Below are positions 1-6,290 of a stretch of DNA of 8,177 nucleotides, one piece after another. The translations under genes were made by a program, and so were the position numbers. The stretch comes from Bacteroidota bacterium. Lineage in GTDB: Bacteria > Bacteroidota > Bacteroidia > Flavobacteriales > Flavobacteriaceae. The notes under the pieces are model-generated. The model worked only from the letters and a program-made list of their open reading frames with translations, did no database searches and had not been told where the DNA came from. The DNA is taken from NCBI GenBank assembly GCA_024278565.1, contig JAJRSY010000335.1, forward strand, positions 1 through 8,177, written 5' to 3'. The first letter of the stretch is position 1, and each line of letters opens with the position of its first letter.

Positions 1-177
1 ATTTTGTTCAAGGAAATGCCGATGCTCAAGAAGGAGTTGTGGGGAGGGGAGTTTTGGACCGACGGTTACTACATCTCTACTGTAAGCGGTAGGGGTGACA
101 GAAGAATAATCGAGAAGTATATCGAAAATCAGGGAAGGGCGGATGATGTAAAACAGCTCAGGTTGTTCGATACATGA
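1..177 (+). CDS. tnpA: IS200/IS605-family transposase TnpA, C-terminal 58 residues (5' end outside window)
   Basis: Frame 1 is open from the first base to the TGA at 175-177 and gives 58 residues. The stretch LWGGEFWTDGYYISTVSGRG is typical of the C-terminal half of Y1 HUH transposases of IS200/IS605 elements. It is followed by the helix EKYIENQ, whose tyrosine (codon 118-120) sits where the catalytic Tyr is found, with Gln four residues on. These enzymes act as dimers, cutting and joining single-stranded DNA at hairpins near the element ends; the tyrosine forms the covalent 5'-phosphotyrosine link. The family is usually about 140-150 residues, so roughly 90 N-terminal residues, including the HUH histidines, lie outside the window. 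The ending KQLRLFD is also common in Bacteroidota members. It abuts the lipoprotein gene end to end with no gap, and a strong hairpin lies 25 bp downstream. Whether the element is active cannot be judged. Confidence 0.9.
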   Translation: MLFKEMPMLKKELWGGEFWTDGYYISTVSGRGDRRIIEKYIENQGRADDVKQLRLFDT

Positions 178-558
178 TCAATGCACGGCATTGAAGAAAA
201 CGCCCTGCGCTCTTGGCGCAGGGAAATTTACAAATATAACTTCTTTTTCGTCATAGACCCAAGTGTGTTTATCAACATATCCTCTTTGAACGCTACAATA
301 AACGTAGCCTCGGGTTCTGCTGCTAGAAGCAAATTCACACTTTTCAAAGGCCAAAAGCGAAATACCGATCCAATTTTTGTTTGAAATTGAACCTGGCGCT
401 GTGTGACGTGTATAAACTGTTTTTTCGGGGAATTGTCTTTTTTCGTCTAGTTTCAATACTCAGCGTCCATATAAATCAAATTCTGTGATTGATTTATCCT
501 GTCCGTAATTTGAACACCCGACTAGAACAAGAAGACAAAGTGAAACTATTCTTTTCAT
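178..558 (-). pseudogene. Small secreted lipoprotein, interrupted by an in-frame TGA and probably 3'-truncated by the IS
   Basis: From the ATG at 558 the minus strand encodes MKRIVSLCLLVLVGCSNYGQ, a lipoprotein signal peptide with the lipobox LVGC. The mature protein would start at Cys15 and be anchored in the membrane. After 32 codons (ending FDLYGR) there is a TGA at 460-462. The same frame then continues uninterrupted for 93 more codons (VLKLDEKRQFPEKTVY..., stop at 178-180). The signal peptide and the body being in one frame across a single stop argues that one gene was interrupted. GRWVL would restore a plausible lipocalin-like G-x-W start, so TGG to TGA is my guess for the change. The body shows aromatic, beta-rich sequence with two cysteines and no recognised domain. 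The last 15 or so codons run through the IS hairpin and stop one base after tnpA ends, so the original C-terminus was probably lost to the insertion. Restored length is 126 residues. Function unknown. Confidence 0.6.
203..223. repeat. Perfect 8-bp hairpin, probable subterminal hairpin of the IS200/IS605 right end
   Basis: CCCTGCGC (203-210) and GCGCAGGG (216-223) form a perfect GC-rich stem with a five-base loop (TCTTG). It lies 25 bp after the tnpA stop. IS200/IS605 elements have no terminal inverted repeats; TnpA instead recognises a subterminal hairpin at each end, and the right-end hairpin is normally just downstream of tnpA. Position and shape fit that role. The cleavage site would then be expected within about 10-25 bases to the right. 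The alternative is a terminator, but no T tract follows in either direction. The hairpin also lies inside the last codons of the minus-strand lipoprotein reading frame, which suggests that those codons come from the IS. Confidence 0.55.
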
Positions 559-659
559 AGGACTGAATTATCAAAAATCTTGCCAATATTGCTCACAATG
601 CTTGGCCAAACTGTATTTAGGTAACAATGACTTGATTTTATATATTGAATGAGCACAAT

Positions 660-706
660 TCACACATAATCGTAGTGTGACAAAATAAACATAATCGTAT
701 ACGATT
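660..706. promoter_or_regulatory. Nested palindromes with an 11-bp direct repeat, possible operator
   Basis: AATCGTATACGATT at 693-706 is a perfect 14-bp palindrome. The 11-mer ACATAATCGTA occurs twice, at 664-674 and 689-699, 25 bp apart, and the second copy supplies the left half of the palindrome. The first copy is itself framed by TCACAC (660-665) and GTGTGA (675-680). Such an arrangement in a divergent intergenic region resembles a binding site for a dimeric regulator bound in two places. No adjacent regulator gene or aligned promoter was identified, so the role is inference. Confidence 0.35.
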
Positions 707-976
707 TTGATAAGGCTTAATAAACAGACGTATTGCGAGACATGTTCGTTGTAAAATAATGGACATATTCTTTTTTTACATGTTAGTATGATTGATTAGT
801 GAAAATACTGGTTTTCTCAGGATTAACGATGAAGTTAGTTGATTTTGGAAGCATTTTATGGGTTAAGCGGGGGTAGATGGTTTTTACGAAATGCAAATCT
901 GGTTTTCGAGTTTTATAGCACTTTATAAATTAATTCTACATATCTATAAATTTCTGTTTTTATCTAATTTCTTGTG

Positions 977-1006
977 TTGTTTTTGCACAGAACATTTCTA
1001 TTTTTA
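977..1006 (+). promoter_or_regulatory. Weak Bacteroidota-type promoter upstream of purD
   Basis: TTG (977-979), a 19-bp spacer and TATTTTTA (999-1006) approximate the Bacteroidota primary-sigma consensus TTTG-N19-TAnnTTTG; the -7 box differs at its last base. It ends 16 bp before the ATG at 1023. In such AT-rich sequence, chance matches are frequent. Confidence 0.3.
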
Positions 1007-1022
1007 CCCAAACTTTTAAAAA

Positions 1023-2294
1023 ATGAACATTCTCATTCTTGGTTCAGGCGGTCGTTAACACACGTTGGCTTGGAAGCTGGATCAAAGCCCTAAACTTGGT
1101 AAGTTGTTCGTGGCCCCTGGAAATGCGGGAACCGCCAACATTGCTAAAAACATACCAATTGGTGTAAATGATTTTGAAGCCATTAAAGAACTTGTGATTT
1201 CAGAAGAGATAGAAATGGTCATTGTAGGCTCTGAAGACCCCTTGGTTAATGGGGTTCATGATTTTTTTCTTGAAGACCCCGAACTTAGGCACGTTTCCGT
1301 TATTGGACCGCAAAAGGCCGCTGCGGAATTGGAGGGCAGTAAAGAATTCGCTAAAAAATTTATGATACGACATGCTATTCCTACGGCATCATATGAAAGT
1401 TTTACGGCCGATAATCTTGAACACGGTTTTAGGTTTTTGGAAAGTTTGAATCCACCTTATGTACTGAAAGCAGACGGTTTAGCGGCTGGCAAGGGGGTTT
1501 TGATTCTCAATGACCTTAACGAAGCAAAGGCAGAATTGAAGACTATGCTCGTCGATGGCAAGTTTGGTACCGCTAGCGCCATCGTGGTCATAGAGGAGTT
1601 TCTGGCAGGCATCGAATTAAGTGTTTTTGTGCTTACTGACGGTAAGGGCTATAAGGTGTTGCCCACAGCGAAAGATTATAAACGCATAGGAGCGGGCGAT
1701 ACAGGACTCAATACAGGCGGCATGGGGGCAATTTCACCCGTACCTTTCGCCGATAATGATTTTATGGAGAAGATACACACAAGAGTGGTGGTTCCTACCA
1801 TAGAGGGGTTGAAAAAGGACAATTTGCCATATAGAGGGTTTATTTTCATCGGATTGATAAAAGTAGGTAACGACCCGTTTGTCATTGAGTATAACGTTCG
1901 TTTGGGCGATCCCGAGACCGAAGTGGTCGTACCACGAATAAAAAACGACCTAGTTGAGGTTTTTCAGGCGGTCTCGAACCAAACCCTAAATACTATTGAC
2001 CTACAATTAGATGATCGTACGGCCACGACCGTAATGCTCGTTTCTGGTGGCTACCCAGAATCATATGAAAAAGAAAAGGAGATTAAGGGCGTTGAGAATG
2101 TTAAGGATTCATTGGTATTTCACGCAGGCACAAAATTTAAAGATGATAAGCTTGTCACGGCAGGCGGTAGAGTAATGGCAATCACTTCATTTGGAAACGA
2201 TTTCAAAGAGGCACTGAAAAAATCGTATCAAAATATTGAAAAAATACATTTTGATAAGATGAACTATCGAAAAGATATAGGTTTTGACCTATAA
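1023..2294 (+). pseudogene. purD: Phosphoribosylamine--glycine ligase (GAR synthetase), with TAA at codon 12
   Basis: PurD joins phosphoribosylamine and glycine with ATP in the second step of cytoplasmic de novo purine synthesis. From ATG 1023 the frame reads MNILILGSGGR, stop (TAA 1056-1058), HTLAWKLDQS, and then stays open to 2294. The family's N-terminal signature is GSGGREH, so the stop replaces the conserved Glu codon (GAA to TAA, one base). With that codon restored the protein has 423 residues, the normal length. Other family landmarks are intact: the ATP-grasp loop KADGLAAGKG (about residues 149-158), NTGGMGA (230-236) and EYNVRLGDPETE (289-300, metal and ATP binding). A start at TTG 1065 would give 409 residues but lacks the N-terminal phosphate-binding loop, so I do not favour it. 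There is no other damage, so this is either a sequence error or a very recent mutation. It converges with the DUF6341 gene 50 bp downstream. Confidence 0.9.
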
Positions 2295-2308
2295 AGAAAC
2301 CAAATCAC

Positions 2309-2341
2309 AAACTCGCAAGGTCTTGTCGACTTTGTAGGTTT
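2309..2341. terminator. Hairpin between convergent purD and DUF6341 genes, possible bidirectional terminator
   Basis: Bases 2309-2322 and 2328-2341 can pair over 14 positions, with one mismatch (C/A) and three G-T wobbles, around a five-base loop (TTGTC). It sits 15 bp past the purD stop and 4 bp from the end of the opposing gene, where a shared terminator would be expected. There is no clear T tract, so intrinsic termination is uncertain. Confidence 0.35.
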
Positions 2342-2344
2342 ACA

Positions 2345-2566
2345 TTACAAAAAAGAATGAGAGGTGCTGCTCTTGTCTTCCTCATCGTTACCATCGAATA
2401 TTTTCAACTGAAACATCCAGTAAACAAAGGCAGAGAAGCAAATGAGCATGAATACCCAGTTGACGGTATTAGCTGTCCACCAACTCTCCATAAATCTAAA
2501 AAAATCATAGGGTGCAAAAAGTACGTTTACGAATAAATCGTTGATGCCTTCAAAAAATGCTTTCAT
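2345..2566 (-). CDS. Small single-pass membrane protein, DUF6341-type
   Basis: This encodes 73 residues, starting at ATG 2566. The N-terminus is amphipathic and aromatic (MKAFFEGINDLFVNVLFAPYDFFRFMESWW). A likely transmembrane helix spans about residues 33-53 (NTVNWVFMLICFSAFVYWMF). The tail is charged and ends NDEEDKSSTSHSFL. I recognise the pattern from a short Flavobacteriia-restricted family annotated as DUF6341; the link is from memory, not a search. No function is known. Older databases have sometimes called such proteins uracil phosphoribosyltransferase, but nothing of that enzyme (PRPP loop, size) is present. The gene is transcribed divergently from the DUF6427-type gene, 40 bp away, from a well-formed promoter. 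The conserved pairing suggests a shared membrane-associated role. Confidence 0.8.
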   Translation of the reverse strand: MKAFFEGINDLFVNVLFAPYDFFRFMESWWTANTVNWVFMLICFSAFVYWMFQLKIFDGNDEEDKSSTSHSFL

Positions 2567-2586
2567 GATATAGTATATTTACCACA

Positions 2587-2616
2587 CAAAAGTATAAAAA
2601 GTTAAGATGATTTCAA
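2587..2616 (-). promoter_or_regulatory. Bacteroidota-type promoter for the DUF6341 gene
   Basis: On the minus strand, TTG (2616-2614), exactly 19 bp, then TACTTTTG (2594-2587) matches the Bacteroidota -33/-7 consensus; the -7 box is a full TAnnTTTG match. It ends 20 bp before the ATG at 2566. The -33 box lies inside the first codons of the divergent DUF6427 gene, so the two genes' control regions overlap. Confidence 0.65.
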
Positions 2617-3545
2617 CCATTTTCGGAAAAACAAAACCCATCAACTACATCATAGTTCTTTCTTTTTTGTTTGTTTTATATTGGGTTGTACATTTTTTGA
2701 GGTTCGATATGGGCTATCTGCCCATAGAACTATTGGTGCAGTCCCTCATTTTGGGGGTTTTGTTGTTCAGTGTTTTCATTGTTGATTTTGTCATTAAAAG
2801 AAACAAGCTTAACGACACAAACTCGTTCGCTATGTTGTTTTACGCCATGTTGATAATGGTTTTTTCAGAGACATTAATGGACTATAACACAATTTTCTGC
2901 AGTTTGTTTCTTTTGTTGGCCATGAGAAGGATCGTTAGTCTACGGTCTTTAAAAAACACAAAACTTAAAATTTTCGATGCCACAATGTTGATTATGGTCG
3001 CTAGCCTTTTCTATCAATGGGCAGTGCTGTACCTCATTTTGGTTTTTATAGCCATTTACATTTACGAACCAAAAAACAGTAGAAATTGGTTGGTGCCGTT
3101 AGCTGGTGTTTTTACGGTTTTTATGATTGGCTATAGTGTTTTGTTACTAGCCGACAGCACTTCTTTTTTATCTGAACATTACCGGTTTTCCTTTGAGAAA
3201 AATTCGCTATATTTTTTAGATCAAGCCACTAACTTCAAATTAATCGCTTATGTTGTATTAACTATGGTAGCAGGCATATTTACCTTCATAAGGTTGGGTA
3301 AAGTAGGTTTGGGCAAAATAGTAACTGTGAGGTTGATTGCACTTTATTTTTTAATCGGACTGGTTTTAAATGTATTAACAGCTTCGCAAGGCGTCTATCC
3401 GATAATGGTACTTTTTTTTCCAACTGTAGTATTTATGACCAATTTTGTTGAGGCCATAAAAAAGCCAAATATCAAAGAAATAGTATTAATGACGGCTATC
3501 ATAGTTCCGTTTTTAGTATTTGTTGTCACTATGGTCAATAAATAA
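2607..3545 (+). CDS. Polytopic inner-membrane protein, DUF6427-type
   Basis: This encodes 312 very hydrophobic residues from ATG 2607. About nine to ten membrane segments can be seen: roughly residues 13-31, 40-62, 74-88, 92-106, 124-151, 162-183, 210-229, 240-259, 262-282 and 291-310. The short polar loops hold basic clusters such as IKRNKLND (63-70) and MRRIVSLRSLKNTK (106-119). It matches the flavobacterial DUF6427 family by overall look and by its neighbours (DUF6341, DUF4254, GT9); this is recognition, not a search. The layout is reminiscent of multi-pass envelope proteins such as O-antigen polymerases or GT-C enzymes, but no catalytic motif is visible, so no activity should be assigned. 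No obvious Bacteroidota promoter precedes it. Confidence 0.8.
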   Translation: MISTIFGKTKPINYIIVLSFLFVLYWVVHFLRFDMGYLPIELLVQSLILGVLLFSVFIVDFVIKRNKLNDTNSFAMLFYAMLIMVFSETLMDYNTIFCSLFLLLAMRRIVSLRSLKNTKLKIFDATMLIMVASLFYQWAVLYLILVFIAIYIYEPKNSRNWLVPLAGVFTVFMIGYSVLLLADSTSFLSEHYRFSFEKNSLYFLDQATNFKLIAYVVLTMVAGIFTFIRLGKVGLGKIVTVRLIALYFLIGLVLNVLTASQGVYPIMVLFFPTVVFMTNFVEAIKKPNIKEIVLMTAIIVPFLVFVVTMVNK

Positions 3546-3812
3546 TATTGGAACACGTGTAGGTATGCCGATTATTATTGGCTCTATGTCGAATATAGTG
3601 GGTAATTTTATTAGTTCTATTTTCTGCGTTACCCTCAGTAGGTCTTACCGGTCTACCTACCTGTCCGGCAGGCAGGCCTGTCGCAAGCATGGCAGACTCA
3701 TTGAGCTACCCGCTACAAACAACATAAAGCCTTATTCTTGAAGGCACCAGAAAGACTTTTCCAAATAAAAAGGCATTGTTTTTTCTTGGCTTCAAAATTT
3801 CATTTGTCTTAG
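3546..3812. other. Non-coding spacer with a GC-rich repeat hairpin at 3656-3676
   Basis: No protein of recognisable composition is encoded here. A short open frame overlapping the 3' end of the upstream gene looks accidental. The notable element is CCTACCTG (3656-3663) and CAGGCAGG (3669-3676), pairing at seven of eight positions around a five-base loop, followed by GCCTG. It resembles the CCTGCC/GGCAGG palindromes dispersed between genes in many flavobacteria; a relative lies at 6291-6306. A weak five-base-pair stem (GCCTT/AAGGC, 3729-3745) follows. Either could end the upstream transcript, but no T tract is aligned with them. Confidence 0.5.
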
Positions 3813-3843
3813 ACTATTTACCAGCGGCTATTGCTTAACTTTG
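3813..3843 (+). promoter_or_regulatory. Strong Bacteroidota-type promoter for DUF4254-GT9
   Basis: TTTG (3813-3816), exactly 19 bp, then TAACTTTG (3836-3843) is a full match to TTTG-N19-TAnnTTTG. The expected transcription start, roughly 5-8 bp past the -7 box, gives a very short leader before the ATG at 3862. This promoter also rules out TTG 3841 as a start codon, because that codon lies inside the -7 box. Confidence 0.75.
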
Positions 3844-3860
3844 TATAAAATCTTTATACA
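3842..3860. promoter_or_regulatory. Perfect 8-bp inverted repeat over the transcription start, possible operator or leader hairpin
   Basis: TGTATAAA (3842-3849) and TTTATACA (3853-3860) are exact reverse complements separated by ATC. The repeat overlaps the end of the -7 box by two bases and ends two bases before the ATG at 3862. A bound repressor would cover the start point; alternatively the RNA could fold right at the initiation codon. No regulator for it is identified. Confidence 0.45.
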
Positions 3861-3861
3861 G

Positions 3862-4464
3862 ATGTTCAGCAAATTTGCATTCAATATTTTTGAGAAAAGT
3901 ATAGCAAAGTACCATATCAATGATGATGTGAACCAATCTATCGACAATCCATACCCCAAAGATGACATAGCCCACTTACTCTATCGAAAAAATTGGATCG
4001 ATACGGTACAATGGCACTATGAAGACATTATTCGCGACCCTAATATCGACCCAGTTTCAGCACTGGCATTAAAACGGAAAATAGATGCAAGTAATCAAGA
4101 CCGAACAGATTTGGTAGAATATATTGACAGCTATTTTCTAAACAAATACCAATCGGTAAAAGTGGCCGATACTGCAGTTATAAATACCGAGAGCCCTGCA
4201 TGGGCGATTGATAGGTTGTCAATCTTAGCATTAAAGGTGTATCATATGAACGAAGAGGCTACCCGTACCGACGCATCACCTGAGCACACGAAAAATTGCA
4301 AACAAAAACTTGGGGTTTTATTAGAGCAAAAACAGGATCTATCAACCGCTATTGACCAATTGATTTCTGATATTGAAAGCGGTAACAAATACATGAAAGT
4401 CTACAAACAAATGAAGATGTACAATGACGACGAACTGAATCCGGTTCTTCGTGGTCTGAAGTAA
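3862..4464 (+). CDS. DUF4254 family protein
   Basis: This encodes 200 residues. I choose ATG 3862 because the in-frame TTG at 3841 is part of the promoter. The start MFSKFAFNIFEKSI and the blocks LLYRKNWIDTVQWHYEDIIRDP (39-60), KRKIDASNQDRTDLVEYID (71-89), INTESPAWAIDRLSILALKVYHM (107-129) and KYMKVYKQMKMYNDDELNP (176-194) are characteristic of DUF4254 proteins of Bacteroidota. The protein is soluble, mainly helical and without a signal peptide. Its many invariant charged and aromatic residues suggest an enzyme or a structural partner, but the function is unknown. It lies 11 bp upstream of the family 9 glycosyltransferase, clearly in one transcript. This pairing is common in the phylum and points to a role in envelope glycan synthesis (inference). 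Confidence 0.9.
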   Translation: MFSKFAFNIFEKSIAKYHINDDVNQSIDNPYPKDDIAHLLYRKNWIDTVQWHYEDIIRDPNIDPVSALALKRKIDASNQDRTDLVEYIDSYFLNKYQSVKVADTAVINTESPAWAIDRLSILALKVYHMNEEATRTDASPEHTKNCKQKLGVLLEQKQDLSTAIDQLISDIESGNKYMKVYKQMKMYNDDELNPVLRGLK

Positions 4465-4475
4465 CCTACCCAATC

Positions 4476-5516
4476 ATGAATCATGAAAAACACCTTTTGG
4501 TAATTCGGTTTTCCGCCATGGGTGATGTCGCAATGACGGCACCCGTTCTTTTAGCCTTGGCACAGCAATATCCCGATTTGAAGATTACAGTACTTACAAG
4601 GTCTTTTTTTGAACCTATGTTTTCAGAACTGCCCAATGTAGAGGTATTTGAGGCTGATTTAAAGGGAAAGCACAAAGGCATTTTCGGACTTTGGAAACTG
4701 TACAAAGAGCTGAAAGCGTTGAAAATAGACGCTGTGGCTGATTTGCACCATGTATTGCGCAGTACTATCCTAAAATTTTATTTTCGGTTGGCACCGTCTG
4801 TTTCTTTCATTCAGATCGATAAGGGAAGGGCTGAAAAAAAAGCACTGACCAAGGCAACGAATAAGGTTTTCAAACCTTTAAGAACAACCCACCAACGTTA
4901 TGCAGCTGTTTTCGCGCAATTGGGTTTTTCTTTGGATATGTCAAAAGTGAAACTATTGGGCAAACAGCCTTTGAGGAAGAACACCTTGGAACTTTTGGGT
5001 TCTGATAGTAAAAGATGGTTGGGGATAGCCCCTTTTGCCGCTTATAAGGGTAAGATGTACCCGTTGGGCCTGATGGAAGAGGTGATCAGCAGCCTAAATA
5101 ATACCGAAAAGTTTAAAATAGCATTGTTTGGGGGAGGAAAAGAAGAGGTACGCCAATTTGCAGCATGGCAGAAGAGTTATCCTTCCTGTATCTGTATTGC
5201 CGGTAAGCTGGATCTTGGGGAAGAACTCGCTTTGATTTCGAACCTTGATACCATGTTGGCCATGGATAGTGGCAATGCGCACCTGTCGGCAATGTACGGT
5301 GTTCCGACTATTACCCTATGGGGTGTGACGCATCCGTATGCTGGGTTCTATCCTTTTGGGCAAGATGCCGATAATGCGATTTTGGCCGATCGAGAAAAAT
5401 TTCCTTTGATACCAACTTCAGTTTATGGCAACAAGATGCCCGAGGGGTATGAAAAAGCAATGCAGACCATCCAGCCAAAAGATATAATAGAAAAAGTGAT
5501 CGCTCTGATGGACTAG
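4476..5516 (+). CDS. Glycosyltransferase family 9 (heptosyltransferase-like) protein
   Basis: This encodes 346 residues from ATG 4476. The N-terminal Rossmann domain begins LLVIRFSAMGDVAMTAPVL (7-25), the acceptor-side glycine-rich signature of GT9 enzymes. The C-terminal half has LGIAPFAAYKGKMYP (182-196), the strand-loop ALFGGGKEE (216-224), and the donor-binding motif DSGNAHLSA (264-272) followed by YGVPTITLWG. GT9 proteins have the GT-B fold and transfer heptose or related sugars from nucleotide sugars to lipid A core glycans at the cytoplasmic face. The canonical motif is D-T/S-G-x-x-H, retained here. Flavobacterial members are generally annotated only as heptosyltransferase family, so the actual sugar is unknown. 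The length fits the family. It is the second gene of the DUF4254 transcript and converges with tetR, leaving only 4 bp between the stop codons and no room for a separate terminator. Confidence 0.9.
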   Translation: MNHEKHLLVIRFSAMGDVAMTAPVLLALAQQYPDLKITVLTRSFFEPMFSELPNVEVFEADLKGKHKGIFGLWKLYKELKALKIDAVADLHHVLRSTILKFYFRLAPSVSFIQIDKGRAEKKALTKATNKVFKPLRTTHQRYAAVFAQLGFSLDMSKVKLLGKQPLRKNTLELLGSDSKRWLGIAPFAAYKGKMYPLGLMEEVISSLNNTEKFKIALFGGGKEEVRQFAAWQKSYPSCICIAGKLDLGEELALISNLDTMLAMDSGNAHLSAMYGVPTITLWGVTHPYAGFYPFGQDADNAILADREKFPLIPTSVYGNKMPEGYEKAMQTIQPKDIIEKVIALMD

Positions 5517-5520
5517 TTCG

Positions 5521-6137
5521 TTAGACCTTTGTGTGCCTGGCCTCAAGAGATTTGAAATAGTATCGCAATTGCGACATAAAGCGGTATTTTCTTGCAGACG
5601 GGGTGGTTTCTACCATCAAGGTACGAATACCTATATAAGAGCCCATTAGATAAATTGCGACACCTTCGGCATCTACATGCCGATCGACAAACCCATTGAA
5701 TTTCCCCCTTTGAATGGCGGAAACCAGGGCCACTTCCCATATTCGTAAAATTTCGTTGAGGTGTTTCATGATCTTATCATTTCTTCCGTTGAACTCATTG
5801 ATGAAATTGCTGAGAAGAAAACCATGGTCCATTTCATTGTGCACCGCCGTTTTCAAAGCGTTTTCAAAACAGAAGGTAATAAGCTCCAAGGGGTTTTTAT
5901 TCCCTTCAATGGGTTCGATCAGTGCACTATAGGTTTTACGTACCAGTAGATTTTGAATGATCTGAACAAAAAATCCTCTTTTGAGTCAAAATGATAATAG
6001 AAAGCCCCTTTTGACAGTGAGAGTTCTTTTAAGATATCATCAACACTTGCGTTGTAGTATCCTTTCTTGTAAAACAGTTCTAGGCCAATGGACTGCATGC
6101 GCTGCATCGTGGCTAGGCTTTTCAGGTTTTTCTGCAT
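5521..6137 (-). pseudogene. TetR/AcrR-family transcriptional regulator, frameshifted
   Basis: The N-terminal part from ATG 6137 (MQKNLKSLATMQRMQSIGLELF) contains the DNA-binding helix-turn-helix ASVDDILKELSLSKGAFYYHFDSKEDFF (about residues 30-57), textbook TetR. After GAT TTT the frame runs into a stop near 5919. The remainder continues in another frame: LELITFCFENALKTAVHNEMDHGFLLSNFINEF..., ending at 5521. One extra T in the six-T run (plus-strand A run 5968-5973) restores one frame through DFFVQIIQNLLVRKTYSALIEPIEG into the C-terminal domain. The restored protein has 205 residues, normal for TetR. The ligand domain (HGFLLSNFINEF, then LRIWEVALVSAIQRGKFNG) resembles that of NemR/AcuR-like members. 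An upstream extension of 30 residues is also open, but it crosses the probable operator, so I prefer 6137. It lies downstream of arsS in the same orientation. The deletion may be a homopolymer sequencing error. Confidence 0.85.
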
Positions 6138-6153
6138 CGGATTTTTTTTGGTT

Positions 6154-6171
6154 AAACCGACCGTTAGGTCT
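6154..6171. promoter_or_regulatory. Imperfect palindrome upstream of tetR, possible autoregulatory operator
   Basis: AAACCGACCGTTAGGTCT is an 18-bp dyad with six of nine positions symmetric. It resembles the ACCGACCG-type sites bound by many TetR-family repressors. It lies 17 bp upstream of the chosen ATG and next to a TATAAT-like sequence (6175-6180, minus strand). Both features suggest self-repression. The match is from pattern only. Confidence 0.35.
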
Positions 6172-6290
6172 GAGATTATAACTCGTAAATTTTCAAAATG
6201 TTTTATGTGGATGGATGTGTTGCACAAAAACTCAATAAAAATCCACTTGTGTTAATCGATAGAATTCTTCGAAGCTCTACCTTGGGCGGG

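Larger units (their letters stand above)
559..1022. other. 464-bp AT-rich non-coding interval between the lipoprotein gene and purD
   Basis: No convincing coding region, tRNA or family-level RNA is seen. The interval holds 5' regions of two divergent genes. The left part contains the palindrome cluster at 660-706 and the right end contains a weak purD promoter. The rest (about 710-970) is AT-rich, and I see nothing identifiable in it. Confidence 0.6.

Noticed and set aside
181..384. A 67-codon plus-strand frame starting ATG 181 just after tnpA
   Set aside because: It is the complement of the lipoprotein gene, whose signal peptide and lipobox make the minus strand the better reading.
460..462. 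TGA read as tryptophan or selenocysteine
   Set aside because: TGA ends tnpA in the same window, no SECIS-like hairpin was seen directly after the codon, and ArsS here uses cysteines.
660..706. CRISPR-like array suggested by the two 11-bp repeats
   Set aside because: Only two short copies with no further spaced repeats; a regulatory site is more likely.
1065..2294. purD starting at TTG 1065 as a genuine shorter protein
   Set aside because: Sequence upstream of the stop is clear PurD N-terminus (MNILILGSGGR) in the same frame, so the TTG start is only what remains after the nonsense codon.
2345..2566. Uracil phosphoribosyltransferase label for the 73-residue gene
   Set aside because: Too short, membrane-spanning, and without a PRPP-binding loop.
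3520..3741. A 73-codon plus-strand frame overlapping the DUF6427 gene end
   Set aside because: It starts inside the upstream gene, runs through the GC-rich repeat hairpin, and has no recognisable composition or promoter.
3841..3861. TTG 3841 as the start of the DUF4254 gene
   Set aside because: It lies in the -7 box of a full-consensus promoter, and ATG 3862 gives the family's usual N-terminus.
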